Assembly: GCF_000350225.1 (NCBI RefSeq)
Contig: NW_005178652.1
Span: forward strand, 584,557-648,556
Direction: 5' to 3'
DNA from: Chondrus crispus
Taxonomy: Eukaryota; Rhodophyta; Florideophyceae; Gigartinales; Gigartinaceae
DNA length: 64,000 nucleotides
Shown here: piece by piece, positions 41,048 through 50,798 of the stretch
Layout of the letters: each line of letters begins with the position of its first letter
Numbering within the stretch: the first letter of the stretch is position 1
Position numbers and translations under genes: made by a program
The notes under the pieces: model-generated
What the model was told of the DNA's origin: nothing
The model's database searches: none
What the model saw: the letters and a program-made list of their open reading frames with translations, nothing else

Positions 41048-41233
41048 ATATGCATGCAATGAGAAAGCTAATGAGGGGCATGCCGAGCTATCTCCAGAGA
41101 TCCTTCACAACAATACCATACAGATAGAATATGGAATTACCGTACCGTACAATAAACATATTGCACCATACAATAAGCCGATTCTGGCTTGATACCGCCC
41201 AAACAGACCTCAGGAAGCAGTACTTGCTTGCTA
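41048..41233. other. Short intergenic DNA
   Basis: 186 bp of AT-richer sequence with no feature. Confidence 0.5.
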
Positions 41234-42781
41234 CAGTGGTGCAAAAAATTATAAAGCACCCCCAAAAACGGGCATTGCTGTACAGAGAAAAGCGCGTGTT
41301 TGAAAAAAAGATTTGAAGCCCCTCAGAAAAAGACCGTGATAGACGAATCTGTAACCAGTTTTATAGAGTCGGCACTATATTTTTCATTACAGTTCAATAG
41401 TCATTTGACAAGTGGAAATTTTTACAAAGCAGCGTGTCTTATTGTGCTCTGCATGGGGTCTGTAATACTTCGTTGCCCGTCCGTTGCTTTCAACAACGTC
41501 AAAACAGCGCTTCTGCATTGAACCCACTAAGTTGTGGAGCGTTTGAGCTGGTATGGCATCCCAAGAAGCCAAGATGCACTCTTTGAGCTCTTGGACCCCT
41601 CAAAACTGACGTCGATGCTCGTAAATCTTCCGAGCCAGAATTACCCAGAGGTTTTCGATGGGGTTTAAGTCAGGAGACTTAGCTAGCCAGTTCAGAACCA
41701 TCATATCCTCCTCATTAAACCATTCACTCACGATATGAGCGCGGTGTATCGATGCCCTATCTTGCTGAAAGACTCAGCTCAGTCCCAGTTTTTGGTCCGC
41801 AAACGGCAACAGGAAGCTCTCGAGCGTCCCAATGTACTTAACTGCTGTTTTTTGCCTTCCAAAATCGCCAGTTCACACTTTTTCCCCCTGCGAAGGCTCC
41901 CGAAACCATCAATGAGCCGCCCCCTCGCTGGCGCTTCGAAAAATTAGATATTCACGTCTTAGATCATGGCAAAAACGGGCAAACCCGTCCGGGCCGTCCA
42001 AATTGAACTTCTTTATGTCACTCCAGACGACGTTGTTCCAGTCGGGAATGGTCCAGGTAACTTTTTCAGTCGCGCAGGCGACGCGCGCAGTCCTGTGATG
42101 AATAAGCATTTGCGGAACTCTCTTAATCTTTTTATACGTCAACATTGAGTGTTGGTTCAGTATCTGCCGCACGCGTCTTGCTTGCACAGGCAGTTGTAGA
42201 GCGTGAGAAAGCTCTCTATACCCTAAAATACCCTTGGATGCTTTGCGAAGGAGCATGCGTCCACCTGCGACTGGGAGCTTTCTTGGTCTGCCAGCTCGTT
42301 TTTTGACCCATAGGTTTCTGGGTTGCGGAGGAAGTTTTGCACGGTCGCCCGACTTCGCTTTATCTCCTTCGCGATGCGAGATTGGGACCATTTAGCTTGG
42401 TGGAACGCCAAAATTTTTCCTCGCTCTTCAGCGCTGAGTGACCGACTGCGAGGAATGTCTTCGAGCAGTAAGGGGGATGGAAAAAGGACCTGGGGTGTTC
42501 GTGGTACTATTTGAGGAGCTGGTGTTGCCTTTCTCCCGCTAAACACTGAACAACTTGTCCGTGTGGTGTTGTTGGGGTGTGGTGCTTTATATATATTACC
42601 ACTTCTCAATTTGATTTTGGACTGTAATGCAAAATATTGGCCGTACTGTATAAAACCGTTTACAGATTCGTTTTTCCCGGTCCATTTCTGAGGGGCTGCA
42701 AAGCTCTTTTTTAAAAACGCGCTTTTCTCTGTCCAGCAATGCCCGTTTTTGGGGGGTGCTTTATAATTTTTTCCACCACAA
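41234..42781 (-). mobile_element. Tc1/mariner element with long inverted repeats
   Basis: The termini pair over more than 70 bp: left GTGGTGCAAAAAATTATAAA, right complement GTGGTGGAAAAAATTATAAA, continuing through CACCCCC, ACGGGCATTGCTG and ACAGAGAAAAGCGCG on both sides. TA dinucleotides flank it at 41232-41233 and 42782-42783. It contains one decayed transposase gene. Both ends are still well matched although the gene is broken. Confidence 0.9.
41470..42609 (-). pseudogene. Tc1/mariner transposase, frameshifted
   Basis: Transposase coding is spread over three frames. A helix-turn-helix start, LSAEERGKILAFHQAKWSQ, contains IAKEIKRSRATVQNFL. The middle part includes RRVRQILNQHSML and, at the first catalytic position, WSDIKKFNLDGPDG. 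The C-terminal part includes IHRAHIVSEWF and the DE region LNWLAKSPDLNPIENLW. Relative to Tc1 proteins the D of WSD and the D and E of SPDLNPIENLW are still visible, but at least two frame changes and a stop interrupt it. It is not functional as read. Confidence 0.85.
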
Positions 42782-42783
42782 TA

Positions 42784-43684
42784 TGCAAAACGGAGAGCCC
42801 ATCTTGCTACGCGTTTACGATGAACTACAGTATCTAGTACTGTATCCGAATCTTAGGCATGTGTCTTCTCCAGCAGTGTTCAACCCTCTGCCAAAGTTTG
42901 ATCTTATTTGGAGCTCTGCAAGTACTTCTCTCATTTAAATGTAGATTTTGGTTAGAAATAGAGGGGGAGCTGATATCCTTGTACTACCATGCCATGGGTA
43001 TTGTACCCAAGGGCCATGTGCGCTGCACGTATCTGCGCCTTCCACTGTGGTACAGTATAAGAGCCTTGAGGGAGGGGAGGGACAGCATTGGAAGAGACCC
43101 CCATCCACTTCCTCGTTTGACAAAATCGTTGGAGGAGGCTTATCTCTTTATCTCTAATTCTCCTTCTTGTCGCTGTTTAACAGTATAGGAGCCGCAATGT
43201 GCTAAAGTGCACTTTTTCCTCCAAAAAGCGGCGCTCGCAGGAGGAGCAGATTAGCTTCGTCGTAGGTCCGGTACCGGTGAAATCGTATGGCACGGGACTT
43301 GTTTTGTAAAGGACACGAAGGTTCAAGGCCTAGTACTGTAGACCGACAGCCATACCCTGCGAGTTGAGCCCGAAACAGATGCTGTGCGTGCAGTTTGGGC
43401 TCGGTCGTGGTAGGATTGTTTTTTTGCTTCAGGTTACCAATTCGCATACCAGTTTTCTGCAATACAACAATCTTAGTCGGGAGAATAACACACCCTTTAA
43501 CGCTTCAAAGGTCAATGTTGGTCTTGGCATCTTTCCGCACACATACCGCGAATATCTATTTGCTGTAACGTATGATGGCCCACACGTTAAGTCAGTAGAC
43601 AAGCTCATGCACTGAGAAGCTAACTGTTGACAGTTGACATCATCTCTTAAATTAGTCATTTTTACGTAGTTCCCCAGCATCCAA
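42784..43684. other. Intergenic, ~900 bp without a gene
   Basis: Several short chance frames, no domain. It contains the 3' flank of ARMC8. A few TACTGTA/CTACAGTA words occur, as elsewhere in the window. Confidence 0.5.
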
Positions 43685-46141
43685 TTACCTCGATGACGTT
43701 GGCGATGAGCTATCGCTCTCCACAACCCCCGACAAAACAGGTGGCGATCGCGGCGCTTGAGTCCCAACTGTCGTATTGTAGTCCTGTAACGCTGTTGGAT
43801 CATAGTCGAGTTGCTGCCCGTCGCTATCATCAAACAATTCAAGCGCAGCTCTTGCCCTGCCCTGCACTTCGATATGCGGATCATTGAGAAGAGTCCGTAG
43901 CCGACACTCAAAGCCCAGCTCCCGTAACCGCCCGATTCGCCACGCATATCCGGAGTCGCTAGCTGTCGTCTCGTCCGGTGCGCACGACATCACTGCGTCC
44001 TCCTCGCCCTCATTCGGTCCCACACCGGATCCTGAAGTGTCCATGTCTGCATTCCCCCTTGACCGGTTCTCGCGGGACGCCCTGGTCGCCTGCGCGTTGG
44101 AGGTAGAACGGCGGCCTGGAATGTCCGAAGCGTCCAAAGTTTCCAGATGCCTTCGCGCGGCTGGTGACGTGGGAAGCGGTAAGTGCTGTCTCCTGAGCAT
44201 GCCCAGCATGCCCCGCTGGTTTCGACCCGAGATGGGAGGGCTCCTCATCAGCCATGAAGGCCGCCGCGACTTGATCGACCTGCTTTTCCCGGACAAATTG
44301 GTCGTGCACCATACGGCTGCGATACGTGCTTTCTCGTCTGCATGCGATGACCACCACAGAAGGAGCTGCGGAATGTCCGAGTTGATTAGCGATGCCTTGT
44401 GCTCTTCTGTCCCAGATGCGATATTACACACAACATACATGGCCTGCACAGCGACTTGCAGGTTGTCGATATCTGCACGAAGCGCGTCGGAAAGCAGCTT
44501 GATAAGACGATCCCCAGTATTCGCAAACAACGCATCCAGTTGCTTGGACTGCTGCTCGGCCGACCCAGAGCACGCCAAGTTGCGAATCACGGCCATCGCG
44601 AGCTCACGTACGCGCGGGTTCTTGTCCGCACACAGCGTCTGCAAGCTATCGTAACCCAGCGCGGCCATGACTACATTTTTCGTCTCGGCATCTGCTTTGA
44701 AAAACAAATTCTTCAGCGCCCACAAGGCATTATCCCTTAGCTCTTCATCCTCCGATCGTATCAAGTCCACGAGCATCTTCGTCGCCCCCCGCTCTAGAAT
44801 CGCAACGCGAATTGGTGAAAACTCGAGCACCAAATTGCAAAGCGTGGCGCTCGCAATTTTTGACACCTCCCGTTCGTCATTTTGCATCAACCGCAACAGA
44901 ACTCCTGCCACCCTCTCATTAGACATATCCCTCCGCACAACTTTGACGCTTTTACTCAAGCTTCTCAAGCATTTCAAACAGCCAAGCGCGAGCTCCGGAA
45001 ATTTGCTCTCCAACCCTTCAACCACCTTCGGCAGCAACTCGAGGCTAATTGCGGCGTCCCTCGCCGGATCATAATCGCCCGTCACAGCCGCCAGCGCGGT
45101 TGTTGCAGCAGCACACAGTGCGGCTTCCTCCGCCTCGGACGGAGCGGTCGGGTCGGTATCGTTGGGCTGACCATCCAGCATGGCAAGATATTCTTCGTTG
45201 AGCCTCTTCTCTGCATCTGGAGCGTCGTTAATAATGATGGCAAGCTTGTCTAAAAGTGCGCGGTCTGCCGCAGAGCGCTGCAGTGGCTCGGAGCGGTGGA
45301 GCAGCTCCGCTAGGGTGTACAATGCATGGATGCGCAGGTGTGGGGTGTCGACATCGACAAGATCGACTAAGGCGTTCGCAACGACAAGGTCAAGGTCCGG
45401 CAACAGACGCCCCTTGGTGTGAAAGATGGTGAGTAGTCTGGCTGCAGCAAGCCTCAGGGGAGCAATTGAAGCGTGGGCGACGGGTGCAATAAGCGCTGTT
45501 GTATCTTGCCTCTTGGTGAGGGTATGGACCACTGAAGGGTCGGCTTTCGCCAGGGCGGTGAGGGCGTCGAGGGCGGCCTGAAGCGCGTTAGGATGCGGGG
45601 CGGCGGAAAGCAAAGAAACCAGGGCCGGAACAGCGCCAGCAGCGACAAAGGCTTGAGCGACAGGAACGTGGGGGGAAAGACGGGCTACGATGACAGCGGC
45701 CGGCTCAGCAAGAGCGAGGTGCGGGCCCCGTAAAAGGAATACGAGACGGGCGGGGAAGGTGGGGAGAGGGACGTGTGGGGAGAGGGCCGCGGAATGAGAA
45801 AGGGCAAGGAGCCCGAGAGCGCGGAGGGCAGGGAGAGAAGAAGGCGGGCGGAAGAGGGGGGGAAGAAGGGCCTCAAGCACGGCCGGAAGCGAGGACGGCG
45901 GGAGGTGCGGGGAGAGGGAGCCGAGAGCGGGGAGAAGGTGAGCGAGCAAGGAAGGGGGGGAGGAGGGGAGGAGGGCGAGCAAGGGGGTAAGTAGGGAGTG
46001 GGAGAGGAAGAGGAGCTTGTTCGTGGGGTTACCGATGAGAAGGTTCTTTATGGCGCGGGCGGCGTGGTCCCGGGCCGGGGAGGACGAGGAAAGGGTGGCG
46101 ATGAGGGAGGCGGGGTTGGACATGGCGGAGGGGTCGGACAT
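43685..46141 (-). CDS. ARMC8: Armadillo-repeat protein, ARMC8/GID5-like
   Basis: An uninterrupted frame of 818 residues (MSDPSAMSNPASLIATL). It is built almost wholly of armadillo-type helices. Motifs match ARMC8/Gid5: LCNLVLEFSPIRVAILERGA, DNALWALKNLFFKA, VRELAMAVIRNLACSGS, MYVVCNIASGTEEHKA, and a C-terminal RIGRLRELGFECRLRTLL. In yeast and animals this protein is the substrate-receptor platform of the GID/CTLH ubiquitin ligase, holding the receptor against the catalytic module in cytosol and nucleus. A ~110-residue Ser/Arg-rich stretch (about 625-735) interrupts the last repeats. It may be a linker or a retained intron that keeps the frame. The gene is divergent from the protease homologue at 46569. 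Confidence 0.8.
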   Translation of the reverse strand: MSDPSAMSNPASLIATLSSSSPARDHAARAIKNLLIGNPTNKLLFLSHSLLTPLLALLPSSPPSLLAHLLPALGSLSPHLPPSSLPAVLEALLPPLFRPPSSLPALRALGLLALSHSAALSPHVPLPTFPARLVFLLRGPHLALAEPAAVIVARLSPHVPVAQAFVAAGAVPALVSLLSAAPHPNALQAALDALTALAKADPSVVHTLTKRQDTTALIAPVAHASIAPLRLAAARLLTIFHTKGRLLPDLDLVVANALVDLVDVDTPHLRIHALYTLAELLHRSEPLQRSAADRALLDKLAIIINDAPDAEKRLNEEYLAMLDGQPNDTDPTAPSEAEEAALCAAATTALAAVTGDYDPARDAAISLELLPKVVEGLESKFPELALGCLKCLRSLSKSVKVVRRDMSNERVAGVLLRLMQNDEREVSKIASATLCNLVLEFSPIRVAILERGATKMLVDLIRSEDEELRDNALWALKNLFFKADAETKNVVMAALGYDSLQTLCADKNPRVRELAMAVIRNLACSGSAEQQSKQLDALFANTGDRLIKLLSDALRADIDNLQVAVQAMYVVCNIASGTEEHKASLINSDIPQLLLWWSSHADEKARIAAVWCTTNLSGKSRSIKSRRPSWLMRSPPISGRNQRGMLGMLRRQHLPLPTSPAARRHLETLDASDIPGRRSTSNAQATRASRENRSRGNADMDTSGSGVGPNEGEEDAVMSCAPDETTASDSGYAWRIGRLRELGFECRLRTLLNDPHIEVQGRARAALELFDDSDGQQLDYDPTALQDYNTTVGTQAPRSPPVLSGVVESDSSSPTSSR

Positions 46142-46568
46142 GGCGGAGGGGCCGGGCGGGGGTGCAAGAGAGGGAGGTTACGGTTGGGGAAGGGGAAGGG
46201 CGTGAGGTCGCGTGGCCGGTTGACGGGCGGCGAGAAGAATTTGAACGCGCAACGGGTGCCGTGGGGAGGTGGTGGTCCTGGTGGCAGGCGCAGTGCTGGC
46301 ACCAGCAAGCTACAGTACAAAAACCGCAGTTTCCGCTTTATGCGTCCACGCGTCCACGCGTCCACGCGTCCACGCATCCACGCGTCCACGCGTCCACATG
46401 TCCCCGTGGCGTAAGTCTCGCGCCTTACACAGTTGGTGCGACCCACCCGCCCCCGCCATTTGCGCTTCGCCACTTCCTCTCTCTCCTCGTCCTCTCCTCT
46501 CTACAAGGGCGATGCCGTAGCATCGGCGCCCGGCCGATACCGTTTCGTGTCGCCGGTGCCACGGCACC
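46142..46568. promoter_or_regulatory. Divergent promoter interval, ARMC8 and protease homologue
   Basis: 427 bp separates the two ATGs. It includes the 8-bp repeat at 46343-46398 and a pyrimidine-rich stretch (ctctctcctcgtcctctcctc) 60-110 bp before the downstream ATG. No TATA box is evident. Confidence 0.5.
46343..46398. repeat. 8-bp tandem repeat, 7 copies
   Basis: Unit cgtccacg repeated seven times with single-base variants (one catccacg, last unit cgtccaca). It lies mid-way in the divergent promoter interval. Confidence 0.95.
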
Positions 46569-47540
46569 ATGCACCCCCTCCCCTTCGCACTCCTCCTTTT
46601 ACTCCCCCTCCTCTTCCCCCGCCGCGCCCTCTCGCTCTCTTGCCCCACCGGCCTGTCCTTCCCCGCCCTTCCCCTGGTCAACCTCACCGCGCCGTCCGGC
46701 GAACTCCTCTGCACCGCCGTTCTCATCCACCAACGCTGGCTCCTCTCCTCCCGCCTCTGCCCCATCCAAACCCGCACCCTNNNNNNNNNNNNNNNNNNNN
46801 NNNNNNNNNNNNNNNNNNNNNNNNNNNNNNNNNNNNACGCAGAAAGAGCAGGCTTCCTCCGGTCCTCGCTCCCCATCTTGGCCACCCCCCTCCCCCTCAA
46901 TTTCGACCCCGCCCTCCCCTCCCCCGGATCGCTCGCCCGCGCCGCCTCCGCCCTCTCGACCGACCTCGTCGTGCCCGTCCTCTTCCCCCGCCTGTGCGAA
47001 ATCGCCCGCTACGACCGCGATGTCATGTTTAGCCGTGACTCTATGATATGCGCCGCCGCAGAAGACTGCGACTACTGCCCCGGCGATCTCGGCGGCCCGC
47101 TCGTCCAGTACTCGGCCTCTGGTATGCCCGTCCTCATCGGCATCATCCATGTCTCCAACGGCTGCGGCGTCATCTCTCGCCCCGGCATCTACACCCGCAC
47201 CTCGGCCCTCCAAGAGTTTCTCGAGGACCAGCGCGAGATCAACAATGCTCGCTTTAAAGAATTTGGGGGCGCCTTGCTGCAGGTCACCCCCGACCCGTCC
47301 CCCTCCCCTTCACTCACGCCGACGCCCAGCATCATAGGGAGCAACGTGCCCACCGCGGCGCCCTCGAGACAAGCCCGCCCGTCTTCTTCCATGTCTCAGC
47401 TGCCGTTGAAAAAGGGAGCCAGCGACGGTTCGGAGACACGGTGGATCGGGCTTGCCGTGTCGGTCGCCTTCATCGCCTGCATGTTTGGGGCGCTGCTGAA
47501 GCATCGATTTGGGGAAGATCGACCGGAGCACGGTGAGTAG
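46569..47540 (+). CDS. Serine protease homologue lacking the catalytic residues
   Basis: About 323 residues; the exact length is unknown because of the N-gap at 46781-46836. A signal peptide (MHPLPFALLLLLPLLF) is followed by an S1A-like fold. The segment CTAVLIHQRWLLSSRLC aligns with CSGVLIAPTWVATAAHC of the array proteases, placing Leu where the catalytic His should be. CPGDLGGPLVQY aligns with CTADSGGPLVQY, placing Leu at the catalytic Ser. The activation motif IIGG is also absent. A Ser/Pro stalk leads to a C-terminal membrane helix (WIGLAVSVAFIACMFGALL). It is therefore probably a type I membrane pseudoprotease that could act as a ligand, decoy or regulator. Its neighbour at 48055 is an intact relative. 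Confidence 0.75.
   Translation: MHPLPFALLLLLPLLFPRRALSLSCPTGLSFPALPLVNLTAPSGELLCTAVLIHQRWLLSSRLCPIQTRTXXXXXXXXXXXXXXXXXXXXAERAGFLRSSLPILATPLPLNFDPALPSPGSLARAASALSTDLVVPVLFPRLCEIARYDRDVMFSRDSMICAAAEDCDYCPGDLGGPLVQYSASGMPVLIGIIHVSNGCGVISRPGIYTRTSALQEFLEDQREINNARFKEFGGALLQVTPDPSPSPSLTPTPSIIGSNVPTAAPSRQARPSSSMSQLPLKKGASDGSETRWIGLAVSVAFIACMFGALLKHRFGEDRPEHGE
46781..46836. other. Assembly gap (56 Ns)
   Basis: A run of Ns inside the protease homologue. The frame happens to stay open across it, but the true gap length is unknown. Confidence 1.
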
Positions 47541-48054
47541 TACACGATGTACACGTGTTCACAGCCGTATTTTTTGACACATCATACATGTGTCCTTGAA
47601 GGCAACGATGACAGGTGAGCAAGTGCCATTGCGTCTGTGAGGGCCTTGCCGTTGGGAACCATGCAGCCGGCGTTCAAGCCGTCTACCAGAACTGTGCCGT
47701 GTCGGTGGCGACTACCGTACACACAGTACCCTGGTAGCGTACCGTATCGAAGATTGACGGCCCCCTCTTTGTTTCACCTCGGCGGGGTCTTTTCACTTGC
47801 TCGCCACCTTTTTCGTCGTCATCACCACATGATATAATCATCGCCACATGATATAATCATCCCCCTTCACTCTTACGCCGCCCCCCACAGCCGTCTATGT
47901 CAGCCCCTCGCCTAACGCCCGTCACGGCATAATCGTCCCCGCCCCCTCCCATTGGCCGTTACCCACAAAACCCCCCCTATCTAAACCCCCCCACGTCCTC
48001 CCCAACACACAGCACCCGAACATCACCGACCCGGACACCACATGTCCCAACCTC
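47541..48054. other. Intergenic/promoter of the downstream protease
   Basis: An 18-bp direct repeat, ccacatgatataatcatc, lies at 47825-47842 and 47844-47861. A TATCTAAA box-like sequence occurs in a C-rich tract near 47978, about 75 bp before the ATG. No gene is seen. Confidence 0.45.
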
Positions 48055-49128
48055 ATGTCTCACCCATTCCCATTCCTCCTAACTATCCTCCTTCTCCTCC
48101 CGCTCGTTCTTTCCACCCGCTGCCCCGACATTCTTACCACGCCCTCCAGCAGAATCGTTGGCGGCACCCCAGCCCCACCACCCACCGCCTCCTTCACAGC
48201 CTCCCTTGTCCAAGCCTTCTCCTCGGCATGCACCGGCTCGCTCCTCTCTCCCACCTGGGTCCTCACCGCCCGCCACTGTCTCCCCACTAACGCCACCTTC
48301 GTCTTTCTTTCCACGTCCCACCGCTCCTCAGGCCCGCTCATCTCCGTCCGTTCCGTCCATCTCCACCCTAGCGACGACATGCGCGACGACATCGCCCTTG
48401 TCCAGCTAGCCGAACCCGCTCCCCTAAACGCCACCTTTGTCAAGATTAACGACAACCCGCAGCTACCTGTCGCGAAAGCTTTCGTCCGCGCCGTCGGCTT
48501 CGGCTCCACCGCGTACGCCGGGCCCCCCAACCGCCTACTGCGCCAGGTCGACACCCCCTTCGTGCCCACGGACGAGTGCCGCGAAGAATATGGTACTCCC
48601 GGGGTTCTCGATGATCGCACCCTGTGTGCAGGCTACCCGCAAGGCCGTTGCGGCGTGTGCAACGGCGACTCCGGCGGCCCTTTGCTTCAATTCGACGCAG
48701 CCGGTGTCCCTGTACAAGTGGGCATTGCGAGCCGCAGCAGAGGCTGCGCCTGGGAGGGTACGCCCGCTATTTTCGTGAGGGTGAGCGCCTTCGTCCCGTG
48801 GATGAGATCAGTGGGGGCCGAGTTCGCCGTGGCCACTGACGCAGCTCAGGTGATGTCAGATGGCCAACAAGTGGACACCGTGACCCCGCAGCAGCAGATG
48901 GATACGCGGGAGGGGAGCATACCCAAGTGGGCCATCGGACTCATGGCTGGGGGACCGATGCTCGCCTTCGTGGTCGTGGCCGTCACGGTTTCCGCTGTCG
49001 GGAGGACGCGGTCCGAAGGGCAGGAGGAGAGCGGAGATAAAGATGAGAGCCGTGCCTCAAGACAGGGGGAGGAGGTGGCCAGAGAAGGATCACCTGGGCC
49101 GGAAGTTGAAGCAGCGCAGGACGTATGA
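48055..49128 (+). CDS. Membrane-anchored S1A serine protease, intact
   Basis: The product has 357 residues starting at ATG (MSHPFPFLLTIL). Residues 1-21 are a signal peptide and the activation site is RIVGG at 33-37. The catalytic triad is His74 in TARHC, Asp112 in RDDIALV and Ser206 in CNGDSGGP. Position 189 is Gly, so specificity is unlikely to be trypsin-like. One C-terminal membrane helix (about 292-315) precedes an acidic Glu/Ser-rich cytoplasmic tail. The domain is shorter than in the array copies and lacks their basic propeptide. It lies in tandem with the pseudoprotease at 46569 and is probably a duplicate of the same ancestral gene. No intron is needed. Confidence 0.88.
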   Translation: MSHPFPFLLTILLLLPLVLSTRCPDILTTPSSRIVGGTPAPPPTASFTASLVQAFSSACTGSLLSPTWVLTARHCLPTNATFVFLSTSHRSSGPLISVRSVHLHPSDDMRDDIALVQLAEPAPLNATFVKINDNPQLPVAKAFVRAVGFGSTAYAGPPNRLLRQVDTPFVPTDECREEYGTPGVLDDRTLCAGYPQGRCGVCNGDSGGPLLQFDAAGVPVQVGIASRSRGCAWEGTPAIFVRVSAFVPWMRSVGAEFAVATDAAQVMSDGQQVDTVTPQQQMDTREGSIPKWAIGLMAGGPMLAFVVVAVTVSAVGRTRSEGQEESGDKDESRASRQGEEVAREGSPGPEVEAAQDV

Positions 49129-49920
49129 AGAGAGTTTGCTGCAGAACACACGGCTGAGGCATGCAGTCGCTGATTGTTTTTTTTTTTTTGAGTCTCGCCG
49201 CAAGTTTCATGCACGGTCGAGACGGCAGGTCGAGCATCAAGTCACTCCTAAGCATTGAGTTGGCGCAGGGGGCGGAGGTGCCCCGACTCGTGCACTGCTG
49301 CGTTCACGCGGGCAACCAGCTGTCCATTTTTTTTTGCCAACACATGCAAAGCGAAATGAGCAGACGCGCCGCCAGCACGGCTTTCCGGCGCCGTGCATTG
49401 CTGAGGCTGCCAGTTGTGATGCACGCGGAGAGGAGTGGCGCTGTGTGTGAGAAGGCAACACTGCCGGACATCGAGGACCTCTGCTCTGGGCAGGTCGGTC
49501 AGATCACGCGCAGAGTGATCACGGGCCAGTGTCGTGTTCTTGTATCAATTTTGACGTGCAGTAGTGACGCTTTACACCTGCACATTTCTGCAACATACAG
49601 TGCGCACTGATATTGACACCCTGAACAAAAACCTTTAGCTTTCACATGAACACAAAATATAGAGAAAATTTCATACGTGCCCCCTTTTATTTGGGATTTT
49701 TTGTTACGTGCCCCTTTCATAAGCCCCTTTATATAAGCCCCTTTCCTTGGGGGCGCTAGAGTAATGAAAAGGTGAAGAGGGCGTCGTCGGAATGAGTTTG
49801 ATCAAAGGGAGCACGTTCCCTGACAAGCACAGCATCTTGATGGCTTGATGGGCAACTGACTGAGTGGGCTAAGCACAAGCTTGTAACTCTGTGGTGTGAT
49901 GTGCAAACTTTTCTTGCGTT
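49129..49920. other. Intergenic, ~790 bp
   Basis: Contains T-runs (about 49178 and 49328) and three 14-bp near-repeats of agcccctttatata type near 49710-49755. One 149-codon frame at 49161 begins in a T-run and shows no domain. No gene is supported. Confidence 0.45.
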
Positions 49921-50470
49921 GTGCAGGATATCAAAAAGGGACATCTCGATGGCAGCGTCTCGAAGGGAACGCAGGTTTGGAGCGTAAGGATGGCTCAACT
50001 AGAAGGGGAGCGGACGGAAGTGAGTTGCAAATTCCGAAAGCCTGAGAAGACGGGGCTTTTCTGCGTGCACGCTTTGACAGTGTTTGATAATCTACGCGAG
50101 CGGCATGCGAACGTCCCGGAGGCTGCATACTGGAATCATCTGGATACAAAGTGGGCATCGACTGTTTTTCATCATGCAACACTTCAAAGCCAGTATGTTG
50201 CTGCTGCTGCCCTTGCCTCTCAAGTCAACATTAACGTGGATTTGCAGATGCTGCCAATTGCCAAACAGATGAGCGCGTGGAGAGCTCCGAGTCAGGCAGG
50301 TCGGCCGAAGAAACGGCGGAAACAGGGGTCGCAGCGCCTCAACGAAAGTCGCGTTGCTCTGCTTGTGGTCAAGTTGGGCACTACACTACGACTTGCGAAG
50401 CCCCAGACACTTCTGGGTTCACGCAACACTTTTCAGAAAATAGAAAGGACTATTTACAGCATTTGTAATT
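49921..50470 (+). pseudogene. MULE transposase C-terminal fragment
   Basis: Coding contains CKFRKPEKTGLFCVHAL, a SWIM-type zinc finger, followed by PEAAYWNHLDTKWASTVF. In a shifted frame it ends with a zinc knuckle, CSACGQVGHYTTTCEAP. This order (SWIM finger, then CCHC knuckle) is the C-terminus of Mutator-like transposases. The catalytic part is missing and at least one frame change is present. It is an older fragment next to the fuller MULE at 50515. Confidence 0.7.
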
Positions 50471-50798
50471 TGACACAAGCGCATTTCTCAAAAGGGAGAT
50501 TTCACGATCAGTAGGGGAAACGGGAAAAAAGAACTGATTCCGTAGGCGAAAGTTTTTTTTGACAGATTTAGTAGGAGAATGCGTTGCAAAGTCACTTTTC
50601 CGTTGGCGAAATACGAAAAATGACAGAATCGGTAGGCGTTTTCCTCAAAAACCCAACCATATCTGTTTCAGATTTACGTTTACGCTACTGATCTTGACCG
50701 CATCGTCCCAATCCCCCACTGATCTTGAAGTCTTCTGGTAAGCCTAAACCCGTCCCATTCCCTTACTGCTCCTGACTCCTCTTCCCCTTACTGAACAT

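Noticed and set aside
49161-49610. A 149-codon frame downstream of the intact protease
   Set aside because: It begins at a T-run, has no recognisable domain, and its composition is not convincing.
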